64,000 nucleotides of DNA from Aquamicrobium aerolatum DSM 21857. Its GTDB lineage: Bacteria > Pseudomonadota > Alphaproteobacteria > Rhizobiales > Rhizobiaceae. Position 1 is the stretch's first letter, and each line of letters begins with the position of its first letter. The DNA lies in contig NZ_FORF01000006.1 in assembly GCF_900113935.1 (NCBI RefSeq), forward strand, positions 1 through 64,000. Direction: 5' to 3'. Below, in pieces: positions 50,590-59,133 of the stretch. The notes beneath the pieces are model-generated. The model was not told where the DNA came from, ran no database searches, and saw nothing but the letters and a program-made list of their open reading frames with translations. The position numbers were made by a program, and so were the translations under genes.

Positions 50590-51459
50590 ATGGCCAAAGT
50601 TGCTTTTCTCGGGCTCGGCGTCATGGGTTACCCGATGGCTGCCCATCTGAAGAACAGGGGTGGCCATGATGTCACAGTTTACAATCGGACCACGGCCAAA
50701 GCCGAACAGTGGGTAGCCGAGCACGGCGGCAACTTTGCCACCACGCCCGCTGAAGCAGCTCGTGGCATGGATTTCGTTTTCGCATGTGTCGGAAATGATG
50801 ACGATCTGCGCTCGGTAACGCTTGGTCCGGACGGTGCATTCCAGTCGATGTCCAGAAATGCGGTCTTCATCGACAACACGACGGCTTCGGCTGATGTCGC
50901 GCGAGAACTCGACGCAGAGGCACGCAAGCTGGGCTTCGGGTTTATTGATGCCCCGGTGTCGGGCGGTCAGGCAGGCGCGGAAAACGGGGTGCTCACGGTC
51001 ATGTGCGGCGGCGATGAAGAAAACTTCGCCAAGGCACGACCTGTCATAGAAGCTTACGCGCGTATGATCGGCCTGATGGGGCCGGCTGGCTCCGGCCAGG
51101 TAACCAAGATGGTCAATCAGATCTGCATTGCGGGATTGGTACAGGGGCTCGCCGAAGGCATTCATTTTGGCAAGAAGGCGGGCCTCGACATCGAAAAAGT
51201 GATCGAGGTCATCTCCAAAGGTGCGGCCGGCTCGTGGCAGATGGAGAACCGACACAAGACCATGAATGCCGGTCAATATGATTTCGGCTTTGCGGTCGAC
51301 TGGATGCGCAAAGACCTTGGCATCTGTCTCGCCGAAGCAGATCGCAACGGTGCGTCCCTACCGACCACCGCGCTGATAGATCAGTTCTACAAAGATGTGC
51401 AGGCGCTCGGTGGCGCCAGGTGGGATACCTCATCGCTGCTCGCGCGCCTCGAGCGATAG
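50590..51459 (+). CDS. NAD(P)-dependent beta-hydroxyacid dehydrogenase (3-hydroxyisobutyrate dehydrogenase family)
   Basis: A 289-residue oxidoreductase. The N-terminal Rossmann site is GLGVMGYPMA (residues 8-17). The substrate motif is FIDAPVSGGQAGAENG and the catalytic lysine is in GQVTKMVNQ. The C-terminal helical domain ends in LLARLER. AAGGAG lies 8 nt before the ATG. Its position behind an amino-acid importer and next to an Lrp regulator suggests catabolism of an imported hydroxyacid or amino acid. Glyoxylate/succinic-semialdehyde reductase activity is an alternative in this family. Confidence 0.88.
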   Translation: MAKVAFLGLGVMGYPMAAHLKNRGGHDVTVYNRTTAKAEQWVAEHGGNFATTPAEAARGMDFVFACVGNDDDLRSVTLGPDGAFQSMSRNAVFIDNTTASADVARELDAEARKLGFGFIDAPVSGGQAGAENGVLTVMCGGDEENFAKARPVIEAYARMIGLMGPAGSGQVTKMVNQICIAGLVQGLAEGIHFGKKAGLDIEKVIEVISKGAAGSWQMENRHKTMNAGQYDFGFAVDWMRKDLGICLAEADRNGASLPTTALIDQFYKDVQALGGARWDTSSLLARLER

Positions 51460-51516
51460 GACAGGATGAAAGGCGGCGTGATCGACTTGTCGGACGCGCC
51501 GCCTCGACTTGGTAAG

Positions 51517-51999
51517 CTAGGCGCCACCATCCTTGTCCAGAACCAGATAGTCGAGCGGCAACTGGGTGGTATATTTTATCTGTTCCATCGCGAAAGTCGA
51601 CGAAACGTCGCGAATTTCGATCTTTCCGATCATGCGCTTGTAGAAGGCGTCAAACGCCGCAATGTCGGGCACGACGACGCGTAGAAGATAGTCGACGTCA
51701 CCGCTCATCCGGTAAAACTCAACGACTTCCGGAAATTCCTGAATAACTTCGGAAAAGCGCTTCAACCACTCGATGCTGTGCGTGCTGGTACGGATAGACA
51801 CGAAAACGTTGACGCGGGTATTCACCTTTGCGGGATCAAGAACCGCGACCCGCCGCTGGATGACGCCTTCCTCCTCAAGTTTCTGAATGCGCCGCCAGCA
51901 AGGCGTCGTCGACAGACCAACCTTTTTTGCTACATCAGCAACGGCGAGTGTCGAATCTTCCTGCAAAAGACGAAGAATTTTGCGATCAAGGCGGTCCAT
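51517..51999 (-). CDS. Lrp/AsnC family transcriptional regulator
   Basis: A 160-residue feast/famine regulator. The N-terminal helix-turn-helix is MDRLDRKILRLLQEDSTLAV with VGLSTTPCWRRIQKLEEEGVI. The C-terminal ligand-binding RAM domain has the typical GDVDYLLRVVVPD segment. GGAG lies 9 nt before the ATG at 51999. It converges with the dehydrogenase gene and may control it and the transporter in response to an amino acid; this is inferred from position only. Confidence 0.91.
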   Translation of the reverse strand: MDRLDRKILRLLQEDSTLAVADVAKKVGLSTTPCWRRIQKLEEEGVIQRRVAVLDPAKVNTRVNVFVSIRTSTHSIEWLKRFSEVIQEFPEVVEFYRMSGDVDYLLRVVVPDIAAFDAFYKRMIGKIEIRDVSSTFAMEQIKYTTQLPLDYLVLDKDGGA

Positions 52000-52108
52000 C
52001 AGGTGCTCCAATAGAATCTCATTCCATTGTGGAGCTCTCCAACGCGCAAAACAAGAAATTTAATCTCATGGAAAACGCTGAAACAGCTGGTTTCGACTAA
52101 ACGGGGCG

Positions 52109-52723
52109 TCAAATACGGATTCGTATTTCCTGCTGCAGAAAAGGTAGCAAATCCATCTCAAACCACGGGTTGCGTTTCAACCAACTCGTGTTGCGCCATG
52201 AAGGATGCGGCAAGGGGAGAATCCGGGGGGACGTATTGCGCATGACGATGGACCGCCAGTCTGCGACACGCTCACTGAGTGTCGCGCGTGCATCCTTGCC
52301 CAGATGCCATGCCTGTGCGTAGCTCCCCACCGCCAGAACAAGCTCAATCTGTGGCATCAAGGCAAGCAATTGCTTGCGCCATGCTGGCGGGCATTCAGGC
52401 CTCGGCGGCAAATCGCTGCCCCTGATGTCCTGGCCCGGAAAGCAGAACCCCATCGGCACGATAGCGAAACGATCCGCGTCGTAGAACTCTTCCCGGGTCA
52501 CCCCCAGCCACTGCCGCAAACGGTCGCCTGAACGGTCATCGAACGGAATGCCTGACGCATGTACCCTCGTTCCCGGTGCCTGCCCGGCAATCAGCACGCG
52601 CGCGTTCTGCGAAGCGACCACCACCGGATTGGGTTCATGCGGCAGCGGCTTCTTGAAGGGCGCGTCGCGACAAATCCGACAAAGCCGGATCTGCGCAACA
52701 AGTTCGCCGAGCGGCAATTCCAT
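52109..52723 (-). CDS. Uracil-DNA glycosylase family protein
   Basis: A 204-residue protein of the uracil-DNA glycosylase superfamily. Motif 1 is IAGQAPGTRVHASG, followed by the conserved PFDDRSGDRLRQWLG. Motif 3 is LPLPHPSWRN. A CRICRD pair near residue 15 is present, but a full four-cysteine Fe-S site as in families 4 and 5 is not evident, so it is probably a less-studied branch. Its start overlaps the GST stop codon, so the two are coupled. Confidence 0.85.
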   Translation of the reverse strand: MELPLGELVAQIRLCRICRDAPFKKPLPHEPNPVVVASQNARVLIAGQAPGTRVHASGIPFDDRSGDRLRQWLGVTREEFYDADRFAIVPMGFCFPGQDIRGSDLPPRPECPPAWRKQLLALMPQIELVLAVGSYAQAWHLGKDARATLSERVADWRSIVMRNTSPRILPLPHPSWRNTSWLKRNPWFEMDLLPFLQQEIRIRI

Positions 52724-53334
52724 CAAGCACTCGCGCTTGGTCGCGCGGAAACTGAACTATGCCAGCGCCTTACATGGACCAATTCATCTGGCACAGTAAT
52801 GCGTGCGGGCTTCATGAAATCGACCGCAATCAGTCCGGTAATGTCGGCGATGCTATAGTCGTCTCCGGCAATGAATTCACGATCTGCAAGCTCGCGATCA
52901 ATGAGATGCAGGAATGCGAGCGCCTTGGGCTTGTTCGCCTCACCCCATTCCGCAATCTGTGGCACCTCCCAATCCTTCATGGCGGGATGAATGTGACGGA
53001 AAGCGTGCGCCACCGGCATCAGAAGGTTCAGTTCCATACGCCGCTGCCACTCCTCCACCTTCGCGCGTCCCAGTGGACCTGTCCCGAAAAGCGGCTTTTC
53101 AGGATAGCACTCTTCAAAATAGCGACAGATCGCTACAGATTCCGTCAACACCGTCCCGTCATCGAGCTCGAGAACCGGCAGACGCTGCAAGGGATTGCGG
53201 TTCGCAACCTCCTCGTCCCGATGGCCCAGCGCGCCCATATCGACCGGCACCAGAGGAACCTCGATGCCTTTCTCGGCCAGAAAGACGCGCACACGGCGCG
53301 GATTCGGTGCCTTTCCACCATCAAACAGCTTCAT
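52723..53334 (-). CDS. Glutathione S-transferase
   Basis: A 203-residue GST. The N-terminal thioredoxin-like domain carries KLFDGGKAPNPRRVRVFLAEKG, ending in LPVLELDDGTVLTESVAICRYFEE, whose VLTES segment binds glutathione. An all-helical C-terminal domain follows with the N-capping FIAGDDYSIADITG. It diverges from the histidine kinase gene. Substrate unknown. Confidence 0.92.
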   Translation of the reverse strand: MKLFDGGKAPNPRRVRVFLAEKGIEVPLVPVDMGALGHRDEEVANRNPLQRLPVLELDDGTVLTESVAICRYFEECYPEKPLFGTGPLGRAKVEEWQRRMELNLLMPVAHAFRHIHPAMKDWEVPQIAEWGEANKPKALAFLHLIDRELADREFIAGDDYSIADITGLIAVDFMKPARITVPDELVHVRRWHSSVSARPSASA

Positions 53335-53429
53335 CTTACCTATTCCTCCAGAGCCCCTTGAAGGCTCTCTTAATCATTGTGAGCTAATCTAAGGGAAGTA
53401 TCTCGAACAAGTTTAGCCCGTTAGTCTTC

Positions 53430-54968
53430 ATGGCGTTTCAACAGTCCGGCATTGCGGACAAGAATATTGTGGATCGCAGAAGAACGCATCGCAACCCTGA
53501 CGTTGCGCGCGCGGTGCGACGCACGCGCGATCGCTTGTCGCAGCAAGCAGGCAATCCTGTATTCGACCGTGAACTATTGAAGATACATGCCAGATCCCTG
53601 ATCAATGGCTCTGTCGCGATCCCACTCCTGGTAGCCCTGGTGGCCGGGGCGGGAATTTTCATGGATATCGGGATCAATGTTCTGGTGTGGGCGGTCCTGA
53701 CGCTCGCCTGCTACACCGGGCTCGTCCTGTTCGCTCAACGGGTCGAACGGCAGGATGCGGCCGAAATCAATATCGAGAACGTCCGGCGCATCTTCCTGCT
53801 GTGGCATGCGGTCAGCGGCCTTGGATGGGCCTATCTGGCGTGGCTAGCCTGCAGTGAATGCCAGGTCGAACAATTTCCAGTTCTGAAAGCGGTCATCCTG
53901 CTGCTCGTCATTGCGGCCACCGCCATATTCTGTTCGGCACTTGGGGGCGCACTGGGCGTTACCTTCGCGCTTCCCGTCATGATTTTTCTGCTGTCACTAT
54001 TCCTGGCGCCTGACTGGCAGCCGGTCGAAGCGATGATGGCAGCGTTGCTCATCGTGTCGCTTCCGTTTTTCAGCTTCATATCGCGCAGCCTTCATTCCTC
54101 AACGGTGATGCTGCTGGCATTCCGGGCCGAGAAAGATTTTCTGATCGCAGAACTGGAAACGGCGAAGGCCATGTCGGACGAAGCCCGACGTCGCGCAGAA
54201 GAAGCCAACCTGGCAAAATCCCGCTTTCTGGCGACCATGAGCCACGAGCTGCGCACTCCGCTCAACGCAATCCTTGGTTTCTCTGAGGTCATGGCATCCG
54301 AAGTTCTCGGGCCGATGAACAACGCGACTTATCGCGAATATGCAAATGACATCCATGGATCAGGGCGTCATCTTTTGCATCTCATCAATGAAATCCTCGA
54401 TCTCTCGCGGGTGGAGGCCGGACGCTACCAACTCGCCGAAGAGCCGGTACAGCTTGAGCACGTCGTTGAAGAGTGCTGCCACCTGATGGAACTGAAGGCG
54501 CGAAACAAGGACATTCGCGTCTTGCAGCAGTTTGAGCCGAATCTACCTCGAATTTTTGCCGATGAGCGGTCGTTGCGGCAGATCACATTAAATCTGCTGT
54601 CAAATGCCATCAAGTTTGCGCCCAGCGGCAGCGAGGTGCGCGTGCGTGTCGGCTGGACCGCAGGCGGAGGCCAGTACATCTCCGTGAAGGACAACGGTCC
54701 GGGGATCCCCGAAGACGAAATCCTCGTCGTTCTGTCGGCGTTCGGCCAAGGTTCAATTGCGATCAAAAACGCCGAACAGGGCACTGGGCTCGGCCTGCCG
54801 ATCGTTCAGGGCCTCGTCGCTCTTCATGACGGCGAGTTCCAGCTTCACTCCAAGCTTCGGGAAGGCACCGAGGCGATTGCGGTCTTCCCTCCGCGTCGCG
54901 TTATGGAAGAACTCCCCGCCCTGCCGCATCAGGTCAAGATTGCAGCAGCCGGTGGGCGACGTCGTTAA
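53430..54968 (+). CDS. Sensor histidine kinase (PleC/PdhS-like)
   Basis: A 512-residue membrane histidine kinase. Six predicted helices span about residues 61-218. A short coiled coil (EARRRAEEANLAKS) leads to the HisKA domain with the phosphorylated His272 in MSHELRTPLNA and the X-region NEILDLSRVEAG. The ATPase domain shows N-box NLLSNAIKFAP, G1 DNGPGIPEDE and G2 GTGLGLPIV. The HisKA sequence resembles the alphaproteobacterial cell-cycle kinases that act on DivK. No response-regulator gene is adjacent. Confidence 0.9.
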   Translation: MAFQQSGIADKNIVDRRRTHRNPDVARAVRRTRDRLSQQAGNPVFDRELLKIHARSLINGSVAIPLLVALVAGAGIFMDIGINVLVWAVLTLACYTGLVLFAQRVERQDAAEINIENVRRIFLLWHAVSGLGWAYLAWLACSECQVEQFPVLKAVILLLVIAATAIFCSALGGALGVTFALPVMIFLLSLFLAPDWQPVEAMMAALLIVSLPFFSFISRSLHSSTVMLLAFRAEKDFLIAELETAKAMSDEARRRAEEANLAKSRFLATMSHELRTPLNAILGFSEVMASEVLGPMNNATYREYANDIHGSGRHLLHLINEILDLSRVEAGRYQLAEEPVQLEHVVEECCHLMELKARNKDIRVLQQFEPNLPRIFADERSLRQITLNLLSNAIKFAPSGSEVRVRVGWTAGGGQYISVKDNGPGIPEDEILVVLSAFGQGSIAIKNAEQGTGLGLPIVQGLVALHDGEFQLHSKLREGTEAIAVFPPRRVMEELPALPHQVKIAAAGGRRR

Positions 54969-55013
54969 AACGTGTCGCAACCCTTCGGATTCGCTCACAC
55001 GCTTTAAATTGCT

Positions 55014-55961
55014 CTATTCGCGGAAAGCCATCTGGGTGTGAACCAAGGCTGCATTCTTGACCACGCAGGCAGCAAATGCGGCTCCGGCACCTTCGCCATC
55101 ACCCAATCCAAGATCAAGCAACGGGACCAAGCCCATCCGTTCTGCAGCCTTGCGCATGCCTGGCTCGCTGGAAACATGGCCGAGCAAGCAATGGTCGATC
55201 GCGGTCGGCTCAGCAGCGCGCAGCACCGCAGCGGCGGCGAGCGGCACATAGCCGTCAAGAATCACTGGAGCCTTTTCAACCCGCGCTGCCAGAATAGCGC
55301 CCGCGGCGGCGGCGAACTCCCGCCCTCCAAGGCGGCAAAGGGCTTCCAGCGGATCTTTCAGATTTGCACCATGCAATGCCAGCGCAGCGTCAACCGTATT
55401 TGCGTCGCCGCCGGGCCCGACCCAATCAGCACCCGTCCCGCCAAAGAGCGCAGCCATCAGCGCCGACGCGGCAGTTGTTCCGCCGACCCCGACTGTGCCC
55501 ACACACATCAGATCGATCCCCCCAACAACAGCTTCCATGCCGAAAGCCATCGTCACGGCGCAGCCCCGCTCGTCCAGTGCAGGTTCGGTCCCGATATCCC
55601 CGACGGGCAAATGCAGTGCGAGATCGAAGATCTTGAGGCCCAGATCATTGGCAGCGCACAATTGGTTGACCATCGCACCACCTGCCGCGGCGTGCTCGAT
55701 CATCGATTGCGTCTCCTTGCCTCCATAAGGTGCAAGCCCGTGCGTTCCCGCAAACAGCGCGACCAGAGGACGCAACACCTGCGGATCACGACCGGTCCAG
55801 GCAGCCAGCCACTCCGAAATTTCACCGACGCGGCCAAGTGCCGTCCCTTGTAAACTCAGCCGGGCATTCCGCTCAGCAACGCGCTTACGCGCTGCCTCGT
55901 CCGGGCCGGGCAGGTTTTTGAGAAGCTGGCGAGTGTCATCGAATGGGAGGCCGGTAGTCAT
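55014..55961 (-). CDS. cobT: Nicotinate-nucleotide-dimethylbenzimidazole phosphoribosyltransferase
   Basis: Activates the lower-ligand base dimethylbenzimidazole in cobalamin synthesis. Family hallmarks include FAGTHGLAPYG, GGAMVNQLC, DLALHLPVGDIG and MCVGTVGVGGTTAASAL. The C-terminal catalytic glutamate lies in LDLGLGDGEGAGAAFA. The start at 55961 has GGAAG upstream and gives 315 residues, somewhat short for the family. No cobalamin riboswitch was seen upstream, and no other cob gene is nearby. Confidence 0.92.
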   Translation of the reverse strand: MTTGLPFDDTRQLLKNLPGPDEAARKRVAERNARLSLQGTALGRVGEISEWLAAWTGRDPQVLRPLVALFAGTHGLAPYGGKETQSMIEHAAAGGAMVNQLCAANDLGLKIFDLALHLPVGDIGTEPALDERGCAVTMAFGMEAVVGGIDLMCVGTVGVGGTTAASALMAALFGGTGADWVGPGGDANTVDAALALHGANLKDPLEALCRLGGREFAAAAGAILAARVEKAPVILDGYVPLAAAAVLRAAEPTAIDHCLLGHVSSEPGMRKAAERMGLVPLLDLGLGDGEGAGAAFAACVVKNAALVHTQMAFRE

Positions 55962-56091
55962 CGTTCTTCCGAAACTGATTGCGGGTTTCGGTGGGCATAA
56001 CCCCTCGCGTGCGGAAGCACAACGGTTGCCGCCTTGCATTGCGAGAAGCCGTGCCCCATGTGGATTGTAAACTTCGGAGAGCGGCAAGGCC

Positions 56092-56328
56092 ATGACAGCC
56101 ATCGAATCCCCCTGCACTCTTGTGTGCAGTATCGATCTCGCAAGTGGCTATTGCTTCGGCTGCGGACGGACAGGCGCAGAAATCGGCGCATGGATCAGCA
56201 TGACGGTCGACGAGCGTCGGGACGTGATGGCCCAGCTGCCGGCACGGCTTGCGACATTGATACGCCCCGCCCGCCGGGAAACACGCCGTAGCCAATTGGC
56301 GCGGGAACGAGGAGAAACATCCTCGTGA
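56092..56328 (+). CDS. DUF1289 family small cysteine-rich protein
   Basis: A 78-residue protein with the DUF1289 pattern: cysteines in SPCTLVC and GYCFGCGRT near residues 8-24, followed by a basic helix. The spacing suggests metal or Fe-S binding, but the function is unknown. Its stop overlaps the next start (GTGA), and it diverges from cobT. Confidence 0.87.
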   Translation: MTAIESPCTLVCSIDLASGYCFGCGRTGAEIGAWISMTVDERRDVMAQLPARLATLIRPARRETRRSQLARERGETSS

Positions 56329-57035
56329 GACGCGACATGCTGTTGTGGTTGGTACTTGGCGCTATTGCCATTGGCTCGGCACTGTTGCTTTTCAGCGAAG
56401 ATTCAGGGCGCGTTCTTGGCATTGAAGATGAGATTTTTGCGCACACGCTCTACCTTGGCACCTTGGGCGTCGTCATCGCGGCTGGCATTCTGGGCTCAGG
56501 GCTGCGTTTCGGCCAGGCTGTGCGCAGCGCAGCACTCTGGCTTGCCATCGTCCTCATCCTCGTCGCCGGCTATCAATATCGCTATGAAATTCAGGATGTC
56601 GCCAGCCGGGTAAGCGCGGGTCTTGTACCGGGGAGCCCACTATCGCGAACGGACGCCGACGGCCGGATCTCGGTCCTGCTTGAGCGTCTGGGCAATGGTC
56701 ACTTCGAGGTGCGGGCCGTTATCAACGACGCTTCCGTTCCCGTGATGATTGATACCGGCGCTACCTCAACCGTCCTGACTTATGACGATGCCCGACGCGC
56801 TGGGCTGAATCCGCAGAACCTCGCCTACAATATCCCGGTGATGACGGCCAACGGGCGCACCCACGCGGCGCGCGCCACCGCAGATGAAATACGTGTCGGT
56901 GATATCGTGCGCAAGCGCGTACCGGTCCTCGTCGCAGACACCGGAAGGCTCGAGCGGAGCCTTCTGGGGATGAATTTCATCGGGACACTTTCCGGCTTCG
57001 ACATGCGTGGTGAACGGCTGATCCTGAGAGACTAG
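56325..57035 (+). CDS. TIGR02281-family retropepsin-like aspartic protease
   Basis: A 236-residue membrane-anchored protein. Three helices lie in the first 85 residues. A retropepsin-like clan AA domain follows with the catalytic triad VMIDTGATSTVL and the flap-side VMTANGRTHAARATADEI. The terminal LLGMNFIGTLSGFDM is the family hallmark. Such single-DTG proteases would act as dimers facing the periplasm. The start is GTG, coupled to the DUF1289 gene. Confidence 0.88.
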   Translation: MRRDMLLWLVLGAIAIGSALLLFSEDSGRVLGIEDEIFAHTLYLGTLGVVIAAGILGSGLRFGQAVRSAALWLAIVLILVAGYQYRYEIQDVASRVSAGLVPGSPLSRTDADGRISVLLERLGNGHFEVRAVINDASVPVMIDTGATSTVLTYDDARRAGLNPQNLAYNIPVMTANGRTHAARATADEIRVGDIVRKRVPVLVADTGRLERSLLGMNFIGTLSGFDMRGERLILRD

Positions 57036-57111
57036 ATTATTGCTCCCGAAAGCGGGAGCCGGTTTCGGGAGAGCGTGTGCAGCGAACCAGAAAGGTCGCG
57101 GCACGCAACTG

Positions 57112-57942
57112 CTATACGAGACTGATGATGAAACGGACCGCTACGAATACGCAGAACAGACCGAACCCGATCTCAAGCTTTCGCTTCGACAAATTGTGAG
57201 CAAGCGTGACGCCATAAGGCGTTACAATCATTGCCAACGGGATGATGAGTGCGACGGCAATCCAGTTGATGAAGCCCGTCGACGCGATCGGGAGTAGCGG
57301 GTTGCCCCAACCTGCCCAGATATAGCCAATGGTTCCCGGTATCGCGATCAGCACACCTACACCAGACGATGTCGCGACAGCCTGATGGATCGGTCTGCCA
57401 AACAGCGTCATGAAGGTGTTGTTCAGAACCCCGCCGCCAATTCCCATGAGCGTCGACAGATAGCCAATGACAACACCGATCATGCTGAGTGCGGGATTTT
57501 CGGGCAAACGGGTGCCGAGGCGCCAGCTTTCACGGTTAAAAAGCATTCGGAATGCAACAAGCAGCATGATCACTGCAAAAATGGATCGCAAACCCGCACT
57601 GGAAATGTAGGCCGCCGTCAGTGAAGCCAGCACCACACCGATCGGCACCGGAACCAGGAACTTGCGCAGCAGTTCCATGTCGACCGCGCCCTTGGCCTTG
57701 TGGCTGGTAAATGAACGGATGGCCGTCGGAACAATGATCGCGAGCGACGAGCCCACCGCAAGGTGCATGATGACACTCTCGTCAACATGCAGCAACTGAA
57801 ACACCTGATAGAAAACCGGGACCAGGACAGCCCCTCCTCCTATGCCGAATATTCCGGCCAACAGTCCTGAAACCACGCCTGACGCAGCGATGGTCACGGC
57901 GAACGTAATCAGTTCGCCAACCGGCATATCCAATGCTGACAT
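57112..57942 (-). CDS. TauE/SafE family sulfite/organosulfonate exporter
   Basis: A 276-residue membrane protein with eight or more predicted helices. The two duplicated glycine-rich motifs of the family are GIFGIGGGAVLVPVF and LMGIGGGVLNNTFM. The ATG at 57942 is preferred over a TTG just before it. The transported anion may be sulfite or a sulfonate, which the sequence does not settle. It converges with the aspartic protease gene. Confidence 0.9.
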   Translation of the reverse strand: MSALDMPVGELITFAVTIAASGVVSGLLAGIFGIGGGAVLVPVFYQVFQLLHVDESVIMHLAVGSSLAIIVPTAIRSFTSHKAKGAVDMELLRKFLVPVPIGVVLASLTAAYISSAGLRSIFAVIMLLVAFRMLFNRESWRLGTRLPENPALSMIGVVIGYLSTLMGIGGGVLNNTFMTLFGRPIHQAVATSSGVGVLIAIPGTIGYIWAGWGNPLLPIASTGFINWIAVALIIPLAMIVTPYGVTLAHNLSKRKLEIGFGLFCVFVAVRFIISLV

Positions 57943-58026
57943 CAAATTCCCCGCCTAGATCACATATCGGACTGGTGCCTCACCGCGCTCTGCGGTCAGT
58001 CCGTATTCTCATTAAAGTCAAGCAGC

Positions 58027-59019
58027 TCAGGCCGCTGCGACCGCGTCGTGCAGCCGAACTTCAGCAAATGCGCGCTGGATTACCTCCGGGCCCGCATCTC
58101 GTTGGGTCGTGTCGGTCGACAGAATCTGCCGCCAGCGACGCGCGCCTGCAAGGCCATGAAACAGCCCGGTCATGTGTCGGGTTATGTGAACCAAACGCCC
58201 CCCACCTTCTATGTGGCGCGCTGCATATTCAGCCATCGTATCGATGATACCCGCCCAGTCGGTTTGAACAGAAGGCGCTCCAAAAATTTTCCTGTCGACA
58301 TCCGCAAGCTGGCTCGGATCGTGATAGGCTGCACGTCCCAGCATCACGCCATCCACACCGGCTTCCAACTGGATGACAGCCTCATCCAGCGTCTTGATGC
58401 CGCCATTGATACCGACGAAGACATTCGGCAATCGTTGCTTCAACCGGTAGACCCGCTCGTAGTTCAACGGTGGAATGTCGCGGTTCTCCTTTGGCGACAA
58501 TCCCTGCAGCCACGCCTTGCGCGCATGGACCCAGATCGCATCGGCACCGGCGGCCAGTACGTCATCGGTCAACCGATCAAGCGCTTCCTCGATGTCCTGA
58601 TCATCAACGCCGATCCGGCACTTGACGGTCACAGGTACCGGGACAGCTGCTTTCATGGCACTCACGCACTCCGCCACCAACTCAGGAGTCCTCATCAGAC
58701 ACGCCCCGAATGTGCCGGACTGAACGCGGTCAGAAGGACAGCCGACATTCAGGTTGATCTCGTCGTAGCCGAACTCCATGCTCGCCCGCGCCGCTGCCGC
58801 CAGCTTGACCGGATCCGATCCACCCAATTGCAACGCAATCGGGTGCTCGCTGACATCATGTCCAAGCAAGCGCTCACGATCCCCGTGAATGATCGCATCT
58901 GCAACCACCATTTCGGTGTAGAGCAACGTCTGCTTCGTCAACTGACGGAAAAGAAATCGGCAATGCCGATCTGTCCAGTCCATCATAGGCGCAATGGCAA
59001 ATTTATTGTTATATTTCAT
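58027..59019 (-). CDS. dusA: tRNA-dihydrouridine synthase A, N-terminus supplied by an inserted element
   Basis: Flavin-dependent reduction of uridines in tRNA D-loops. The protein is about 330 residues with APMMDWTDRHCR near the N-terminus, the catalytic Cys in LNVGCPSDRVQSGTFGACLM, and HARKAWLQGLSPKENR. The first codons and upstream 40 nt (59001-59040) are very AT-rich (8 G/C of 40), unlike the rest of the gene. A displaced 5' end of a dusA gene lies 2.3 kb upstream. The start may be ATG 59019 or 59055. The gene now sits directly behind the HNH nuclease gene on the same strand. Confidence 0.92.
   Translation of the reverse strand: MKYNNKFAIAPMMDWTDRHCRFLFRQLTKQTLLYTEMVVADAIIHGDRERLLGHDVSEHPIALQLGGSDPVKLAAAARASMEFGYDEINLNVGCPSDRVQSGTFGACLMRTPELVAECVSAMKAAVPVPVTVKCRIGVDDQDIEEALDRLTDDVLAAGADAIWVHARKAWLQGLSPKENRDIPPLNYERVYRLKQRLPNVFVGINGGIKTLDEAVIQLEAGVDGVMLGRAAYHDPSQLADVDRKIFGAPSVQTDWAGIIDTMAEYAARHIEGGGRLVHITRHMTGLFHGLAGARRWRQILSTDTTQRDAGPEVIQRAFAEVRLHDAVAAA
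58978..58986 (-). repeat. Attachment-site-like repeat inside dusA (left copy)
   Basis: ATGATGGAC on the minus strand, encoding part of APMMD. It matches exactly the copy at 61311-61319. Over the surrounding 36 positions the two sites agree at 27. Confidence 0.55.
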
Positions 59020-59133
59020 AGACTTGGAACAGTTATTAAAGTTGGCACATGACATTCGGCCGACCGCGGAAGCTCACTTGGGAGTGAGATATCATTTACT
59101 GAGGGAGGCGGACAAGCTGCAAAGCATTTACAT

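Noticed and set aside
53350-53368. AGAGCC/GGCTCT hairpin between the GST and histidine kinase genes
   Set aside because: It lies in a divergent promoter region, has a short stem, and no clear terminator or attenuator logic.
55962-56091. Cobalamin riboswitch upstream of cobT
   Set aside because: No B12-box-like sequence was seen, and the gap of 130 nt is too short for the full aptamer.
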